A stretch of 64,000 nucleotides of DNA from Trichopria drosophilae (GCA_030407085.1 CM059583.1:84732501-84796500), one strand, 5' to 3'; shown: positions 1 through 12,632, counted from the stretch's first letter. The notes: generated by a model from the sequence alone, not told the origin. A program made the numbers and translations.

Positions 1-59
1 TTTCTAGATCTGGCTGGCTTCGCTGTCGGTGCGCTTATAAGAGTGCCAGAATTATTTAT

Positions 60-150
60 CCTTGATTATATTAATGTGACATTAGTCGAGCGTGCTAAAT
101 TCACGGATATTGATGAAGCATAACAGGGTTCGAATCTCCGTCACTGACCG
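60..150 (+). repeat. tRNA-like (SINE-type) fragment
   Basis: A good RNA polymerase III B box (GGTTCGAATCTCC) lies at about 127-138, followed by a run of T. A 5' A-box-like stretch is weak and the acceptor arms do not pair, so this is not a working tRNA gene. It looks like a tRNA-derived SINE head or tRNA relic. Confidence 0.3.
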
Positions 151-360
151 ATTTTTTTTTATAATTTATTTCTGAAATTAAAATAAATTGAGAATTTAAA
201 GGATAAGCGTCTTTCCATTATTAGTTTCCTTTTGTTTCGGCAATATTTCCAGATTTTTAGTTAGTGACTTTGGCTATTGTAGATCGGCATTACCTTTGAG
301 AATTTCAGCAGCTGTTAAAATTTTTCGACGTTGTGCATTTCAAGGAGATGAAGAAAATAT

Positions 361-1632
361 ATGAAAATTTCACATCCCACGTCCAGTAATAATACAGTAC
401 ATTTATTGTTTACATTATTGATTAGTCAGCCAGAAGCTGCTGCGAACCTCCCCTTCAAATCGGTAGAATCGATGTTGAACCGGACACCAACGAAGTTTAT
501 TCCGCCGAGCCCACGCACTATGACAGAGTTCATTCGAAGTATGCAGGACGATAACCGATGGAACAATGTTCTGATTTACGGTGACCGGCGGTTAGTCATG
601 TATACGTCAGAAGCGAACGGAAAAATAAATGCAATTTGGGGAGATCCCCTGTACATAGCACAATTTCAACGAAATGTGGAGGATGAAATTTTATTTTTAG
701 TAGATGGAACTTTTAAAATCGTGCCCAACGTGCAAGGAGCATACCAACTGCTCACCATAATGTGTTGGAGATTTGGCAAGGCTCTTCCAATTGCTTGGGC
801 GCTGATGTCAGGAAAGACAGAGGATGAATACATAGAAGTGCTCCAAGTGATAAAGCGCCAAGTGCGTAGCTGTGTCCGACCGACCCGAATTATTACGGAC
901 TATGAGAGAGGGTTGCAAAATGCACTTGAAAATCAGTTTTCAGGTGTCAGCGAGCAAGGCTGTTTCTTCCATTATGCCCAGGTAAAAACGACACTTCCTT
1001 TCACGTAATGAATATGTTATATAATATATATTATGAGTACTAAAAATTGGCTATAACGTGTTGTTTCATACTTGTTTGAGAATCCTTTGTTTGTACATGT
1101 GTCTGCAATTTAGAAATTGTAATTTATACAAAATATACCACAGAATATTCGTAATAACATAATATCAACAATCGTTTTCAAAAAAGTTGTTTAGTGTAGA
1201 CTTGACACCCCTCCCCTTCTTTTATCACAATACTGTCGTAATTGGGATATGCTGTAAAGTTCAAAATTGTTTTACATCCAAAATTAAAAAATGAAAATAA
1301 TGCATTTGTACTTCAAATAAAAATATACGTTATTTATTTCTATTGGAATAATTACATTTTGATTTGTACATTTCGAATGTAGTTTTAGCCTTTTCTGTTA
1401 AGATGTTTCGCGCACAAACGGTACTGCAAGGTGATAGCAGGATAATTAAGAGCTTTGCCCATCTGTGTGCTATACACACTGACCAATGGTTGGTATGCGT
1501 GATATACAGGTGGGCAAAACTCTTGGTTGCGCTAGAAATATAGTTTATTTGTTTTGTCGTAAAAAAAAAATTGAATCTAGCGATGAGGAAAGAATAGGTA
1601 CATTGTAAATTGCACTGGCGGAAAAGCTTGTA

Positions 1633-1670
<38 letters not shown>

Positions 1671-4600
1671 GGATAAGGGGGCGAGATGGTTACGATGGCT
1701 AATGTCTCTGAAGGTTCTCGGTTCGAGTTCCCGTGTAGACAGTTTTCTGTGCGTTGAATTGAACTCAGTACCGACACTGCAATCACCTACCTCATGGTTT
1801 GAGGCGTGGTTGCAGTGACATTTCACGCTAATCTGGTAGAGATTTGAGCAAAAAAATTTCTCATTTTTCGGACAGATTGAGCCACAGAAGAAACCAATGT
1901 TGTTGTTTAAGTTATTATTAAAATAATAATAATAACAATAACAACAATAATAACAATACTAACAATAACAGTAATAATAATATGATCACATACTCCATTT
2001 TATTTTTATTACTCTTTTTTAATTTCATTCCTACAGGCTCTGTTCAAGCGGTGCTTAAAATTAAAGCTTTCCGAAATTGTCAAAGCATCAACCCACCCGG
2101 AGGGCAATTTGTTGTTTCGGCGCATTGTGGCACTTGCCTTGCTGCCCGCAGACAGGGTGATGGAAGCGTATTCTTTTATTATACGCAATAGTTCTCAAGA
2201 TGTTTTAGATACTATGCATCCCTTTCTGGTATACTATTCGGATTATTGGTTGCGGATTGTAACACCAAATAGATTTTCAGTATACGGCCAAATTAATAGG
2301 ACAAATAATGCAATCGAGAGCTACCATAAGCAGCTGTCGTTAAAGCTCTCAAAACACCCGACAGCATGGAAATTTTTGAGTAAGTTATATTTCTAGTATA
2401 TTTAAAAAATTTGTACTTTTATAAACTGCAAAATGCACACAAAATTGCATGAACCAAATAAAGCCCATTTTAACTGGTTATCTGCGTTTAAATATCTCCA
2501 ATAAAAATTACTCTGTACAAACAATTCTACTCACTGATATAGATAGCATCCTTCAAAATAAAAACGAAATTAACATTGAGAATTGACGGACAATTTTCGA
2601 AAATAGATTTACTTATTTTAGAAAATTGTCTATTGAATGTCAATTAATTTCTGTGATATTTTTCAGGACATCAGAAATAATAATTTAAATAGATTTTTCA
2701 AACCCCGAATTTGTATAAGTCCTCTATTAGACAATTCAAACCATTGTGTATGACCTCCCAAGAAATCGTGGAGATGATAAACATTCCAGCGATTAACTGT
2801 TCGCTGTATTCTGAACCACATTCTTGGATATATTTTTAATAAACTAATTTTTCGTAGCTATGTTAAGTAACTTGCAAGCTTCAGCAGCCAGCGATTTCCA
2901 GCAGCTGCAAACTGGAAAAAGAGTGACGCGAAGGTCCGTCAAGTCACTGATAAAAAATCAAGATCTAGAGGCGTCGTGGGCGATCTACGAGGCCGCGAAG
3001 TCATACGAGGATTTACTAATCCAAACGGCTAATTTAGTGGGAAACCCACTAAATGACTTAATGCACAATCTTGATGACGAAGAGGAAAGTGAGTTATAAG
3101 ACATGAGTTTTAACTGTCGTTTATTTTTAACCCGTTTCGTCCTGAAATGCCCTAAATTTTGACTTCTTTTCATCAGGTGCTTTCTTAGGGAAAAAATCAC
3201 TCAATCGTTTTGATATAACCATACCTATTGTATTTTTTCTCGAACTTTCTAAATCCGGTTTCAGATTGACCACATCTGCCGCCATATTTTTACTATAGCG
3301 GTTTAAACATAAAAAAAATCGTGAATTTTGAAAAAATTTGTTCAAATAATCGTACTTTTTAACCCGGGACGGTCACACCTTGATAAAATAACATTTCGGT
3401 CACTCTGGGTCCGCCGGACCCAGAGCCGAAATGTTACTGTCATTTGGCTTCTAATTCACGTAATGACTTGAAATTTGAACGGGAGTTATTTTAAGGTATG
3501 CTTTATGGAATGCAATGGGTATTTTAGATTTATTTATTATTTTTAATAGTAAAAAACCGTAGAAAAAACATTTTTAGCAAATTTCAGCTTTTTTCACTAA
3601 AAAATTCATAAAAAATTTAATGTTTTTTTTTTTAATGAAAGTAGCGGCATTTTACTCTCAAAGTATAGTACTTTGAAGAAAAAAATAGTCGTGATACGAA
3701 TCTTTCAAAAAGTATATTTATTTTTAAGTTTGATTTGTGACAAATGACGTAAGATTTATAAGGCAAATTGGAACATGCAAATTGAATAATTAGTGATAGT
3801 AAACGTTCTTTTATGCGGAAAAAGTCATTTATGTAACATGTGCGGGTCATATGAAATACATGTTTACAAAATTAGTAAAAAAATCAAGAAAAAATCAATC
3901 CTCCGCAATGCAATCAGTGCACATATGGGACCTGGGTTCATTGCACTTTGGGCGAAGACAAGAAGCGCACTGTGTTTTCGTTTTCCGATCGGCACTCGAT
4001 TTACAAAGGCCACATCTGTGTTTTGTGGTCAACTGCTTTGGCCCTTGATCAGTTCGCGGCGCATGAGTGTCTATTCCCAAAATCGCCCCGATATTCACTC
4101 GCAAATAAGTTTTTACGAGAGAATTAGCGTAGCGATTTTAGAGGTGTGGCCGGACAAGGTGCATCACCAGCTGATCAAAGCAGAATTTTGCTGATGCTTT
4201 CGTCGATTTACCGATGTTCTTTTCGTGGCACTTGAATAAAGTTCTTGCATTCACTGCCGCTTGGTCCAACATTCCCAACAGAACTCGTATAGGCCATCGA
4301 TTACTTTTCCTGCTGACGGTGTGAGAATGGCATAACTGTCATCTTCATAATCAGAATGCATTACCATCGAAACATTCACATTCGTCATCTTCGTCGACGA
4401 GGACGCTGGCAATAGGCCGTTTTCAAAAGTTGTACGACATCTGTACATTATTCACAAGTATTACATATGACATTTATCGTATTATTCGTCGGTAGAAAAA
4501 AATTTATTTTGCACTAAAATAATACTTACACTTCCACACTAAATTCTGCACCAGAAAAAATTAAAATTATTTTAAAAATTAAACTAATTTTTTCACCACT

Positions 4601-6771
4601 ACGGTCACTCTGGGTCTGTTGGGCCCGTTCAAAATTCACGACTGCCTGACTCGTCGTTTCTACAGAGATTGGCACGATGCCAGTCTTCGGCAATCGTTGA
4701 GGTTTATTGTGGGACGTCCAGACAACAACAAATGGCGACACAAGTACCGTTTCGAACGGTAATTACAAAGATATTTAAAACTGAAAAACGGCATGGGTCC
4801 AGAGGACCCAGTGTGACCGTCCCGGGTTAACAGGAAACCGTGTTCGAATCAAGCTGAATCTCTGTATCTGGTGGAGTAAATAGTTATACTAAAAGATAGG
4901 ATGGTTATTAATTCACCATTCAAAATGGCGGATTCAAAATGGCGGACCTCATTGAACATTTTGTTGAAAAATTTCTGGACGCTCTAACTGAACAATTACG
5001 AGCTTGTTTTAAAAAATGCTAAGAATAAAAAATTCTTACAATTCGCCGAGAAATATAGTGGATTTTTTTCTGATTTTTTAAATGAATTTTTGAAAAATTT
5101 TGTTCAATAGTATCGTATACTATTTTTCCTATTAAGTGCGCAAAGTTCGACACCTATATACAATATTTAAAGTGGCGGTGCAAGGGCGGTGGAGAAGGGG
5201 GGGGGGGCAGTGCCCCTAGACCGAAAGCAGTATTTGTAAATGCTTTTCAAATAAATAAGACTAAATTTATAAATATCTATGCAACACATTATTTATTATC
5301 GTTATTACTGTTAATTGTTATTAATATTTTATATAAATTTTAATGAATTTAAATATTCATTCGCATTCGCGTTTTCGGGTACATTTTCAATTAAATTACT
5401 ATTTTAGATAGAATTAACCTATACCTATCGTTTTCCGTACTGAAGAACAGCGATTGAAAAGTAAAACAAATGAAAGTTTTGACAGGTCTCTTCTACATGT
5501 CTGTATACCTATAGCGCTACTTTACCGCACGCAAAACTTCATTACCGCACGCAAATTTTCTTTACCGCACGCTAAATTATAAGATCAGTAAAGTGTGGGA
5601 AAGTGGCACTTTGCGCACGCAAAAATACGTGCGCAAAATCGAACTTTGCGCACTATAATAGGAAAAATTCTTTTCAAAATTGTAATTTTTTTTTCGAAAA
5701 ATTCTGAACAAAATTTAGTGCATTCTGATGAATTCAATCTGAAGAGTTTTTTATTCTATGCATTTTTTCCCAAAAGTTGATAGTTTTCGAAAAAGAAAAA
5801 TCTTAAACTATAATATTTGAAATTCATTTCCTCGAAAACTATCAACTTTTGGAAAGAATTGCAAAGAACAAAAAAACTCTTAGAATTTATCAGACAATGC
5901 ACTAAATTTTGTTTAGAATTTTGCATAAATAAATTACAATTTTGAAAAAAATTTTGAAAAAAAATTTCTCAAAACTTCATTAAAAAAATTTGAAAAAATT
6001 GCACTATATTTGTCAATGAATTCTAAGAACTTTTCATTCTGAACATTTTTTTTAAAAAGCTCGTAGCTTTTAACGTAGATCGTCCAGAAATTTTTCAACA
6101 AAATTTTGACTGAGAACCGCCATTTTGAATCCGCCATTTTGAATGGAGAATTAATAACCATCCTATCTTTTAGTGTAACTAATTACTCAACCAGATACAG
6201 AGACTTAGCTTGATCCGAACCTGGTTTCCTGTTCAAAAATACGATTATTTGAAAACATTTTTTCAAAATTAACAATTTTTTTATGTTTAAACCGCCATAG
6301 TAAAAAAATGGCGGCAGATATGGTCAATCTGAAACCGGATTTAGAAAGTTCGAGAAAAAATAGAATAGATATGGTTATATCAGAACGATTGAGTGATTTC
6401 TCTATGAGAAAGCACCTGATGAAAAGAAGTCAAAATTTACGGCATTTCAGGACGAAACGGGTTAAAGATATTTTTCATTATGCGTATTTACGGTGTAATA
6501 CTTTCAATAATTACTATGTCACTAATTCAACGCTTTACTTACGTTAGTTACAGATAATGCAGGAAATGTTGGAGGCGAAGCACAAAATGAAAGAGTAAAT
6601 ATTCGTCAAAATCTCCTGGGAAACGTAACCAGAAATGTCCTGGTAGAAAACGCTGAGGTAGATTCGGCTGAAAATGGTCAGAATAGGATCAGTGAACCCG
6701 AGGAACGTCGAGAGTTATCGTCACCGATATCTGACCTGCAGTACGAAGATATTGAATATCTGGACTTGTGA
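361..6771 (+). CDS. Mutator-like (MULE) transposase, four visible exons, N-terminus incomplete
   Basis: This is a DDE transposase of the Mutator-like superfamily, a nuclear DNA cut-and-paste enzyme. Exons inferred from splice signals are 361-981, 2037-2379, 2858-3088 and 6554-6771. Donors are GTAAAA, GTAAGT and GTGAGT, acceptors are CTACAG, CGTAG and TTACAG, and all joins keep the reading frame. Exon 1 has the MULE core: FLVDGTFKIVP with the first catalytic Asp, then IITDYERGL with the second Asp, then GCFFHYAQ with the Cys/His pair. Exon 2 carries a typical C-terminal stretch (VYGQINRTNNAIESYHKQL). The last exon encodes an acidic tail ending in DIEYLDL. A TGA lies in frame just upstream of Met361, so the FLYWCH-type N-terminal domain usual in this family is missing or in an unseen exon. 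Intron 3 is 3.5 kb because of nested insertions. No terminal repeats were found for the parent element. Confidence 0.75.
1632..1670 (+). repeat. (AAT)n microsatellite
   Basis: About 13 tandem AAT units lie in intron 1 of the MULE gene, directly before a tRNA-like segment. Confidence 0.9.
1671..1985 (+). repeat. Putative tRNA-derived SINE
   Basis: A B box (GGTTCGAGTTCCC, 1720-1732) sits about 40 bases after an A-box-like stretch. It is followed by about 180 bases of non-tRNA body and a tail of AAT/AAC trinucleotides (about 1917-1980). This order of pol III promoter, body and simple tail is that of a SINE. The AAT tracts on both sides suggest that tail and target are both trinucleotide repeats. 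It lies within MULE intron 1. Confidence 0.45.
3363..4826 (-). mobile_element. Internally deleted piggyBac element nested in the fold-back
   Basis: The element is flanked by TTAA (3359-3362 and 4827-4830). Its inverted ends CCCGGGACGGTCACAC are repeated at both termini, and a second palindromic stretch built on TGGGTCC follows inside. The minus strand holds remnants of a piggyBac transposase: a possible N-terminal piece (about 4290-4448) and the C-terminal third (3895-4285). The DDD catalytic core between them is gone, so this is a deletion derivative that would need a helper. It interrupts the left arm of the larger fold-back element and is therefore younger than it. Confidence 0.8.
3895..4285 (-). 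pseudogene. piggyBac transposase C-terminal remnant
   Basis: Translated on the minus strand, this region shows GMLDQAAVNARTLF, matching the conserved stretch after the piggyBac catalytic domain. The C-terminal cysteine-rich finger follows: HRCGLCK, then TQCASCLRPKCNEPRS and MCTDC. One stop codon interrupts the frame at about 4155-4160 between these parts. In intact family members the finger binds the transposon ends. Only the terminal third of the usual ~550-600-residue enzyme remains, so it cannot catalyse transposition. Confidence 0.75.
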
Positions 6772-7964
6772 TAGTTAACATTGAATGTTATTGTTTTTTT
6801 ATAAATGTTAAGGTTAAAATGTGATAATATGTTAGAGCAATGTAAAAATTCTAAAAGTTTTAGTTACTAATATATAATTTGTATCAATCATTTTGTAAAT
6901 ATTATTATTGTAAGTCAAGTTATAATATCAATTTTTATCTAGGCATTTTAAGATTATATTTTGCAAAATCTTAAAATGCATAGGTAAAAATACAACTGTT
7001 TATAACATTAGAAACGAATCGGAGAGGCGTTTTTATAGGTTCAAATGCACTAATTCATGTGATTAACTGCTCCAAAAGAAGGTAAAGAAATTGTAAAGCA
7101 TAAAATGAAAATGTCAGCATTTAGGTTTTAAAAAAAATATCTTCAAATATGATACTCTACATGATGATAGATTATTTTTATTTATTATTATTGTTATTAT
7201 TATTAGTTTCTGAACGTTCTTTGTTAATTCTCAATTAATTTATTCGGTATTCGGAAAGGTATCGTATAATATTATTAGAATAGTAGATCTTATAATATTA
7301 GATCGATGTAGTCATTACTTCGACCCAGACTAAGTCTGGACGAAGTATTGAATTTGGTCACTTCGGGCATAAAAATTACCCTGTAGTTTTTCATCAAATG
7401 TCGACGTTTCAGACTTTAAGGAACCCAAATCAACAATAAAAAAATGTGTGTCCGTGATCTTGTACGTACGTACGTCCCGTTTTTTTTTCTCGTGATAACT
7501 CGCGTACGGATTAGCGTATTGACATAAATTTTTTTTTAAATACGCATCTTGGCATACCTTAAATCTGATTAGATTTTGGCGCAGATCCATCCGTCCATTA
7601 CTAAAAAAAATTAACCCCAATTAAGTTACTTCGTAATTTTTTGCTTTTATTTTAAAAAATACAAATTTTATTAAAAAATATTGCAAACAAAAAAGATAGA
7701 GCATGAAATTCTCTACAAAAAAGGTTGTATGCATTTTCTTCCTAAAGTCAACGATAATGCCATAAAAACTGGTTTAAAATGTTTATGACTATTGCCTGAA
7801 AAAGTATTGAATTTGGTCACCTCGGCAAAAAAATACCCTATAGTTTTTCATCAAATTTCGACGTTTCGACCCCCTACCCCCCAGCGGTAGTCTTCGCCCG
7901 CCCCTCGGGCGCGGTGATCACCTACGGGCTCATAAGTTCTTTTACGCCCTTGATACGAAAATAA
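6772..7964. other. AT-rich interval without recognised gene
   Basis: No coding region is supported. There are short trinucleotide-rich stretches (about 7180-7205) and two related segments beginning GAAGTATTGAATTTGGTCAC near 7340 and AAAGTATTGAATTTGGTCAC near 7801. These suggest an old dispersed repeat. A GC-rich patch lies at 7865-7930. Confidence 0.5.
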
Positions 7965-10203
7965 CTATTTCGATATATCTAAACGATATCTTATAGTATC
8001 TAAAAAATATCCGTCAGAGATCTTTTAGATACTTTAAGATATCTTTGACGAATTATATGTATATTAGAGTGGTCCAGAATATGTGAAGGTCAAAAAGGTC
8101 ATCGGGACCGCGCGGATTTCGATGAAGAAAAAAATAATGAACAACTTTTCTATTTCGTACTTTTCGATTAAATGACATTTAGAGGTGGAGGTTTTGAGTT
8201 GAAGTTTCCCATTTAAATAACATGGGAAAATAGAATTTTGTCCGTTTTTATTTCTTTTCGTGGAAGCGACTAAGTGAAAAAATTCGAACGCCTAAACATT
8301 GAAAGAATATACATCTCGGAATATTTCTAATTTTTTTCAGATTTTTTCAGTTAGCCCTTTAAATTGTGTGAGCTACGCAATCTCATAAACGTATCAAATA
8401 CAGTTCAAAGGTAGGCATCAAATTAGTTTTATGCTTGGAGAAAACGAATTAAAACTTGCTGAATTTACTTGAAACTTGTTACTACGGAGTTTTTGGGATC
8501 GCTGATTACGAATCCGACGTCACATTTATAAAATTCAAAATGGCGGATCCAATATGGCGGAACAAAAGTAAAAAAATTAAATCGAGAATGATTTGTTATT
8601 ACTGACTCAGAGTGTAACGTCAAAATTGAAAAAATGCGGATGTAACACGGCGCTTAAGAATGTCAAATATATTGATATGCTTTAAAAAAGTGTCGAAGTC
8701 GCAAGTTCACTTTGTTGATGTTTGCCGTGAAAAATGCGTTACAAAATTTCACCCTTTGAAGCATACAATTTTCTTTCCAAGGAACACAGATGAAATTTGT
8801 TACTCGGGTGTTTTTGGGGTCGCTGATTACGATTCTGGCCTCAGATTTGCAACATTCAAAATGGCGGATCCAACCCAGCAATCGAAAATGTATTAAAAGG
8901 GATTGAAAAAGAAGCAGAATCGGGATTTAAATGTATAGAAAAGGATTACAATTTTCATTTGCAATACTTTTTATGGATTCAAATGTATTGGTTGCTTGAT
9001 GCATTTTCAGATTTTATCATTTTTGGATTCAAATGTATTCAATTGAGACATTTCATATTTCGTATATTGCATCCGCCATTTTGAAATTAGAAATTTTGGG
9101 TTCAGATTCGTAATCAGCGACCTTAAAAACATGCGAATACAAAGTTTCGTTAATTTTTATTAATATTTTAATTTTTGTCCGCCATATTGGATCCGCCATT
9201 TTGAATTTCGAAATTCTGAGTTTAAATTCGTAATGAGTGACCTCAAAAACCCATGCATATTTATTTTTAAAAAATGTGTTAATGAATTAATATTTGTAAT
9301 GAGCAGTTCTTAAAAACGGCTTATTCGATGATTTTCTTTTTTGCGGGAAAAACTTGTACACATAACACACTTTTAATTTCAGAAGGAATATTTCAAGTTA
9401 TATCATTTTTGGATTCGCTGATTACGTATCACCTTGAGGGTGAAACTGATTCAGGCACACCATGTGGAGTGAATAAGCAGGAATGGCTAAATTTTTTCTC
9501 TAAACAATTTAGAGAGTAACGTGCGCTTTTAAAAGGAAATTTATTATGGGAGATTTTTTGGGGGAAAAACATCAATTGGCTAAGCTTATTTTTTAATTTT
9601 GGTCAATTTCTTTTGTTCTGTACAAGTTATACCTTTACAAACATTTTAAGCAAGTGTAAACACCATATGAACCTTCATGTTGCGTTGTTACAAACCGCGT
9701 TAATCCTCAGAGCAGTAAATTGTATTTTAAATTGAAAGTAAATACGAAGTAGAAAATACTAGTTTGACCTTGACATATTCTGGACCACCCTAATGTATAT
9801 CTATATATATATTGTATATATATATATATATATAAGATCATAATGATACAGACAGTAATTATTAAACACTGTAAACGTGTAATATGCATCGAATACTCTA
9901 TTACAATACAAGTGCTTGAAGTAAGTGTTTTGCAACTTTTATTTTTAATACTTCGGCTGGCCTGTTGTCGGGGTCGAAGTTTTGAAAATGCTCATTTTCA
10001 ATTTTGATACATATAAAAAACACTTATTATTGTAACATATCTATCGAGGCCACTTGAACCTAAATATGATTGGACCCCCAAATATCAATATAATTTTATA
10101 ATATAATTGAAAGCTGTTAGTAAACAAACGAGTATTAAGGAATATAGCCGACTCTCTACTGGGTCGAAGTTTCTGAGCGAGCGAGGCACCATGCCAACAC
10201 TAG
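7965..10203 (+). repeat. Dispersed repeat, copy 1 (split by hAT-like element)
   Basis: About 500 bp is shared with 13165-13639, including a GATATCTTTGACG block and the terminal stretch ending CCAACACTAG. In this copy the two parts (7965-8064 and 9793-10203) are separated by the element at 8065-9792. The shared end CTAG followed by T, after a short GGC...GCC hairpin, resembles a Helitron 3' end, but no rolling-circle protein is present. That assignment is only a guess. Confidence 0.55.
8065..9792. mobile_element. Non-autonomous hAT-like element
   Basis: The ends match TAGRGTGGTCCAGAATATGT in inverted orientation. The flanks carry the 8-bp target duplication ATGTATAT (8057-8064 and 9793-9800). 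An 8-bp duplication and a TAG start fit the hAT superfamily. No transposase is present. Inside are several copies of a motif built on GGCGGATCC with the reverse GGATCCGCC: forward near 8540 and 8865, reversed near 9070 and 9190. Each is tied to a GCTGATTACG segment. A fragment starting CCCAGCAATCGAAAATG at about 8875 looks like one end of a separate MITE. Confidence 0.7.
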
Positions 10204-10839
10204 TTTTTTATTTGAATTTTATTATATAAATTCCTACTTTATCAGCAGACGACTTTAGAACTCCCTTAATGGTCTAAATGTGCTCCGCCGGTGAAATAGG
10301 AGTTTACACTAAAGAATCACCAAATAATTATACAAAATTATACCAAACTTATTTATCAAATATAATCCGATGTTAAATAAAAGATAAAAAAGGCAAGAAA
10401 TAATTAAAACGAAAATTATATATAATAATAATAATAATAACAATAACAACAACAACAACAACAAGCAGTATATTTAAAAAAAATGCATTTTTACTCTATC
10501 GAGCTCTTCGCTTGTAGCCACACAAGTACTTCTTTGCGAGCGAAGGCTCTATGTCCAATTCCATGACGACTTTGTGCTGATCGAGGGAGCATTCTACGGA
10601 ACCAAGGATAATCCGATAGACTTGTCGAGAAATCGTTCATAGTACGTTCCCTGCAACCAAAATATTTTCGATTATCGTTCACCAAAAATCAACTCACTGA
10701 AAAGAAGTTAAAATATTTTGAAAAACAACATTCGATACACAATTATTAATGTTTCTCATCATATTCATATTCATGACTGTACCTAATAAAATTAAAAAAG
10801 AATGTTTGAAAATACATGGAAGAGAATCAAGGATGCAAT
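10204..10839. other. Interval with AAT/AAC microsatellite
   Basis: A trinucleotide tract (AAT then AAC units) occupies about 10417-10463. A short minus-strand open frame at 10491-10685 has no recognisable domain and is not supported as a gene. Nothing else is seen. Confidence 0.5.
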
Positions 10840-11790
10840 AGAAAATTTTCAAATCAAATAGTCAGCGAGTGGAGAGACATAAGTTTTATTGGAGCATATT
10901 TGTGTCGGAGGGGAATATTGGGGAATTTTTGGTTTTTCTGTGAACAAAAGGGAAAAAATGTTTTTTTTTTTGTAGCGGGTTTTTTGAAATTAGGGTAGGT
11001 GAATGAGTTTTCAATCCATCTGCGAAAGAAAGCAGAGAAATAGGTTTCAGCGTAAAGGATGATTGGAATAAGGATTACGTATAGGATGTCTCAAAGTCTC
11101 TCAATTAACGAAGGGAAAGATTTTGGTTTTTACGGATAAGACTATTGAAATAAAGGGTACGTCAAGGAGTCTCTTTCTCATTCTCTGAAAGAGTGTCAAG
11201 AAATTGGTTTTTGTGAAGCGAGTTTGAGAAATGAGGATATATTGTGATACTTGTCAGCTGTTCACCGTAAAGGATTAATGGAACGAGGGATAAGTCGAGA
11301 TGTTTTTCAGTCTCTTAATGAGCAAAGAGAAGGATTTTCGTTTTTTTAGAAACATTTGCGATTATTGAAATGGGAGATATGTTGAGAAATTGACTATTCT
11401 TTCTGTCGTCAAAGGGAAAGAAATTTAATTGGCTGAAAGGATTAATGAAATCAGGGCAACGTTGAGGAATCATTTATTCTTTCTGTGAACGGAGGGAAAT
11501 AAATTGGTTCTTGCCGAGCGGCTTATTGAAGTTACAGTTCATTGTAGAATTTTTCAGTTTTCTACCCACGAAAGAAAAGAAATAGGTTCCAGTATAAAAG
11601 ACTAATAGAAGGAGGGATACATCGGAGAGTTTTTCAGTCATTCTGTCAACGACGGGAAAGAAATTGGTTTTTGTGGAGCAAGTTTACGAAATGGGGTACA
11701 TAGTGAAATTACGGATGAAAGAAAGGAAATATTTTTTACTAAAGGGAATGAATAAAATGAGGCATACTCTAAGAATTTTTTTAGTCCGGT
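10840..11790. repeat. Degenerate minisatellite (~90-100-bp unit)
   Basis: A phrase of the type GGGAAAGAAATTGGTTTTTGTGGAG, followed by a stretch like GAGAGTTTTTCAGTCATTCTG, recurs roughly every 90-100 bases with many changes. At least eight diverged units can be followed. It has no coding potential. Confidence 0.6.
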
Positions 11791-11818
11791 TGTTACTTAC
11801 GCCTTTATGATGTTTCAG

Positions 11819-11925
11819 GAGCGGGCTAATCTATTTTCATTTTCACTCGCAACAATGACAGAAGATTCTTATCAAATTTTCTGGCTTCAAAAACGTTCTT
11901 TTTTGGATCAAGCTGAACGTGACAG
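11819..11925 (+). other. Candidate internal exon, unrecognised
   Basis: An open stretch of 35 codons lies between a good acceptor (TTATGATGTTTCAG) and a good donor (CAG|GTGAGC). The peptide contains TMTEDSYQIFWLQKRSFLDQ. Base composition is less AT-rich than the neighbours. The family is not recognised and the partner exons are unknown, so it may be chance. Confidence 0.2.
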
Positions 11926-12293
11926 GTGAGCCATGGCCCCACCAAACTCGATAAACAGTTTCCAGTTGCGATTCAATAGAATTCAATTGTCGACTACAAA
12001 CATTTGAATATCATTAGATGTTTCCTTTAAGAATAGTGTATCGCAAATTTATTTAGAACTGAAGAAGGTTCGCTTAAAATATATTTCTGTTTTTCGTGAT
12101 ATTAATTGTACTTTACCTCTTAGTCGATGATTGTGTTGCTGAGTCTGTTGCCTAAATTAAATCATCGTGACTGGTATTTGCAATATACCACTGGAGGGCT
12201 GTCAGTTCTTTGCCATTTCTTGTAATACCTATTACCATTTTTTATCCATCTGTAAATAAATACATAACTCTTACAAAAGAACCGCATTCTGGT

Positions 12294-12295
<2 letters not shown>

Positions 12296-12324
<29 letters not shown>
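12296..12324. repeat. (TA)n microsatellite
   Basis: About 14 uninterrupted TA units. Confidence 0.9.
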
Positions 12325-12493
12325 GCGTCACTTTGGTGACAATAAATCAATATACTTATCTAAAAAGTCTTCAGTAGTTACTCGTCCTGTCAAGATGTCA
12401 CGCGTTTCATTTTCGAGGTAATGAATGACAACCACTGACCAGCTGACCGCGGGTACTGGTCGCCATCGTGGATTTTACTGGAGGGCTGATAAA

Positions 12494-12632
12494 ATTTTTC
12501 GGCAAAACGACGGTTCAGCATATCTAAGTTCGGAAGATCGAATTTTCGTCAAATCGTTCTTCGGCAACTCGACTTTCGACCACACGACTCTCGGCAGAAC
12601 GGATTTCGGCACATCGATCTTCGGCAGCTCGC
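12494..12632 (+). repeat. 16-bp minisatellite (TTCGGCAAATCGA type)
   Basis: About nine units of 16 bases follow the pattern TCTTCGGCAACTCGAC, with changes in the middle positions. Because 16 is not a multiple of 3, the open frames that run through it are unlikely to be selected protein. Confidence 0.75.

Larger units (their letters stand above)
3131..6461. mobile_element. piggyBac-type fold-back element in MULE intron 3
   Basis: The element is flanked by TTAA on both sides (3127-3130 and 6462-6465), starts with CCCGTTTCGTCCTG and ends with the inverse. Its arms are long inverted copies. The left arm runs 3131-3358 and resumes at 4831-5153; the right arm runs about 5640-6461. TTAA targets and a CCC start are hallmarks of piggyBac transposons. 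No transposase is visible, so it is a non-autonomous fold-back derivative. Its left arm is split by a second TTAA element. The right arm contains an extra hairpin at about 5700-5925. The surrounding MULE intron is otherwise only about 135 bp, so this insertion made it long. Confidence 0.8.

Noticed and set aside
10491..10685. 64-residue minus-strand frame
   Set aside because: No domain, no supporting splice structure and no neighbouring coding signal.
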